A stretch of DNA of 35,275 nt from positions 1-35,275 of the forward strand of contig DXGA01000105.1 of assembly GCA_019114165.1 (NCBI GenBank). Reading direction: 5' to 3'. Below the pieces are notes generated by a model. That model saw only the letters and a list, made by a program, of their open reading frames with translations. It was not told the DNA's origin and ran no database searches. Numbering within the stretch: position 1 is the first letter of the stretch; the number at the start of each line of letters is the position of its first letter. This document shows positions 35,171 to 35,275 of the stretch, one piece after another. Both the position numbers and the translations under genes were made by a program. The DNA is from Candidatus Flavonifractor merdipullorum. Lineage in GTDB: Bacteria; Bacillota; Clostridia; Oscillospirales; Oscillospiraceae.

Positions 35171-35275
35171 TTACTTGCCCTGCAGCTCCCGCAGGCAGTT
35201 GGGGCAGATATTCTTACCGCGGAAGTTGACCACATCCTTGGCGTCATCGCAGAAAATACAAGCGGGCTGATACTT
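35171..35275 (-). CDS. Partial CDS (3' end): Gin-like (sigma-G inhibitor/CsfB) zinc-finger protein
   Basis: Reverse-strand translation ...KYQPACIFCDDAKDVVNFRGKNICPNCLRELQGK*; two CxxC pairs. Not in the ORF track because truncated. Confidence 0.6.
   Translation of the reverse strand, partial: KYQPACIFCDDAKDVVNFRGKNICPNCLRELQGK

Overview
Chromosomal window of a GC-rich, anaerobic Firmicute. The gene content and family relationships look like Clostridia/Oscillospiraceae (inference). There are about 33 protein-coding genes, mostly housekeeping: RNase J, pseudouridine catabolism (HTH-PsuK/PsuG), SPFH plus ribbon-helix-helix pair, PepV-type dipeptidase, DHHW/MBOAT/DUF4358 surface O-acylation trio, a two-component system split by other genes, Na/Pi cotransporter, TrmB, LytTR plus DUF3021-like membrane protein, TyrA-AroF, CysK, homocysteine methyltransferase, NrdD/NrdG with an intervening CAT-family gene, Nudix, methyltransferases, RsmI, and the 3' end of a Gin-like zinc-finger gene. 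I saw no rRNA, tRNA, CRISPR array, phage or transposase. The most interesting content is regulatory and non-coding: (1) a complete ribosome-mediated-attenuator candidate upstream of aroF-tyrA, with its own promoter, a 25-aa leader peptide carrying 6 Tyr codons within 10 residues, and an intrinsic terminator with a competing pairing; (2) a structured ~240-nt rnj leader with a duplicated ~24-nt motif; (3) a four-unit, exact 11-bp-phased Pho-box-like array upstream of the Na/Pi transporter; (4) a TTTAAy-N5-TTTAAy tandem site upstream of the DUF4342-response regulator genes; (5) a cluster of palindromic intergenic modules at 11.4-11.75 kb. All calls are by eye from sequence and the supplied ORF track. 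No database search or folding was run.
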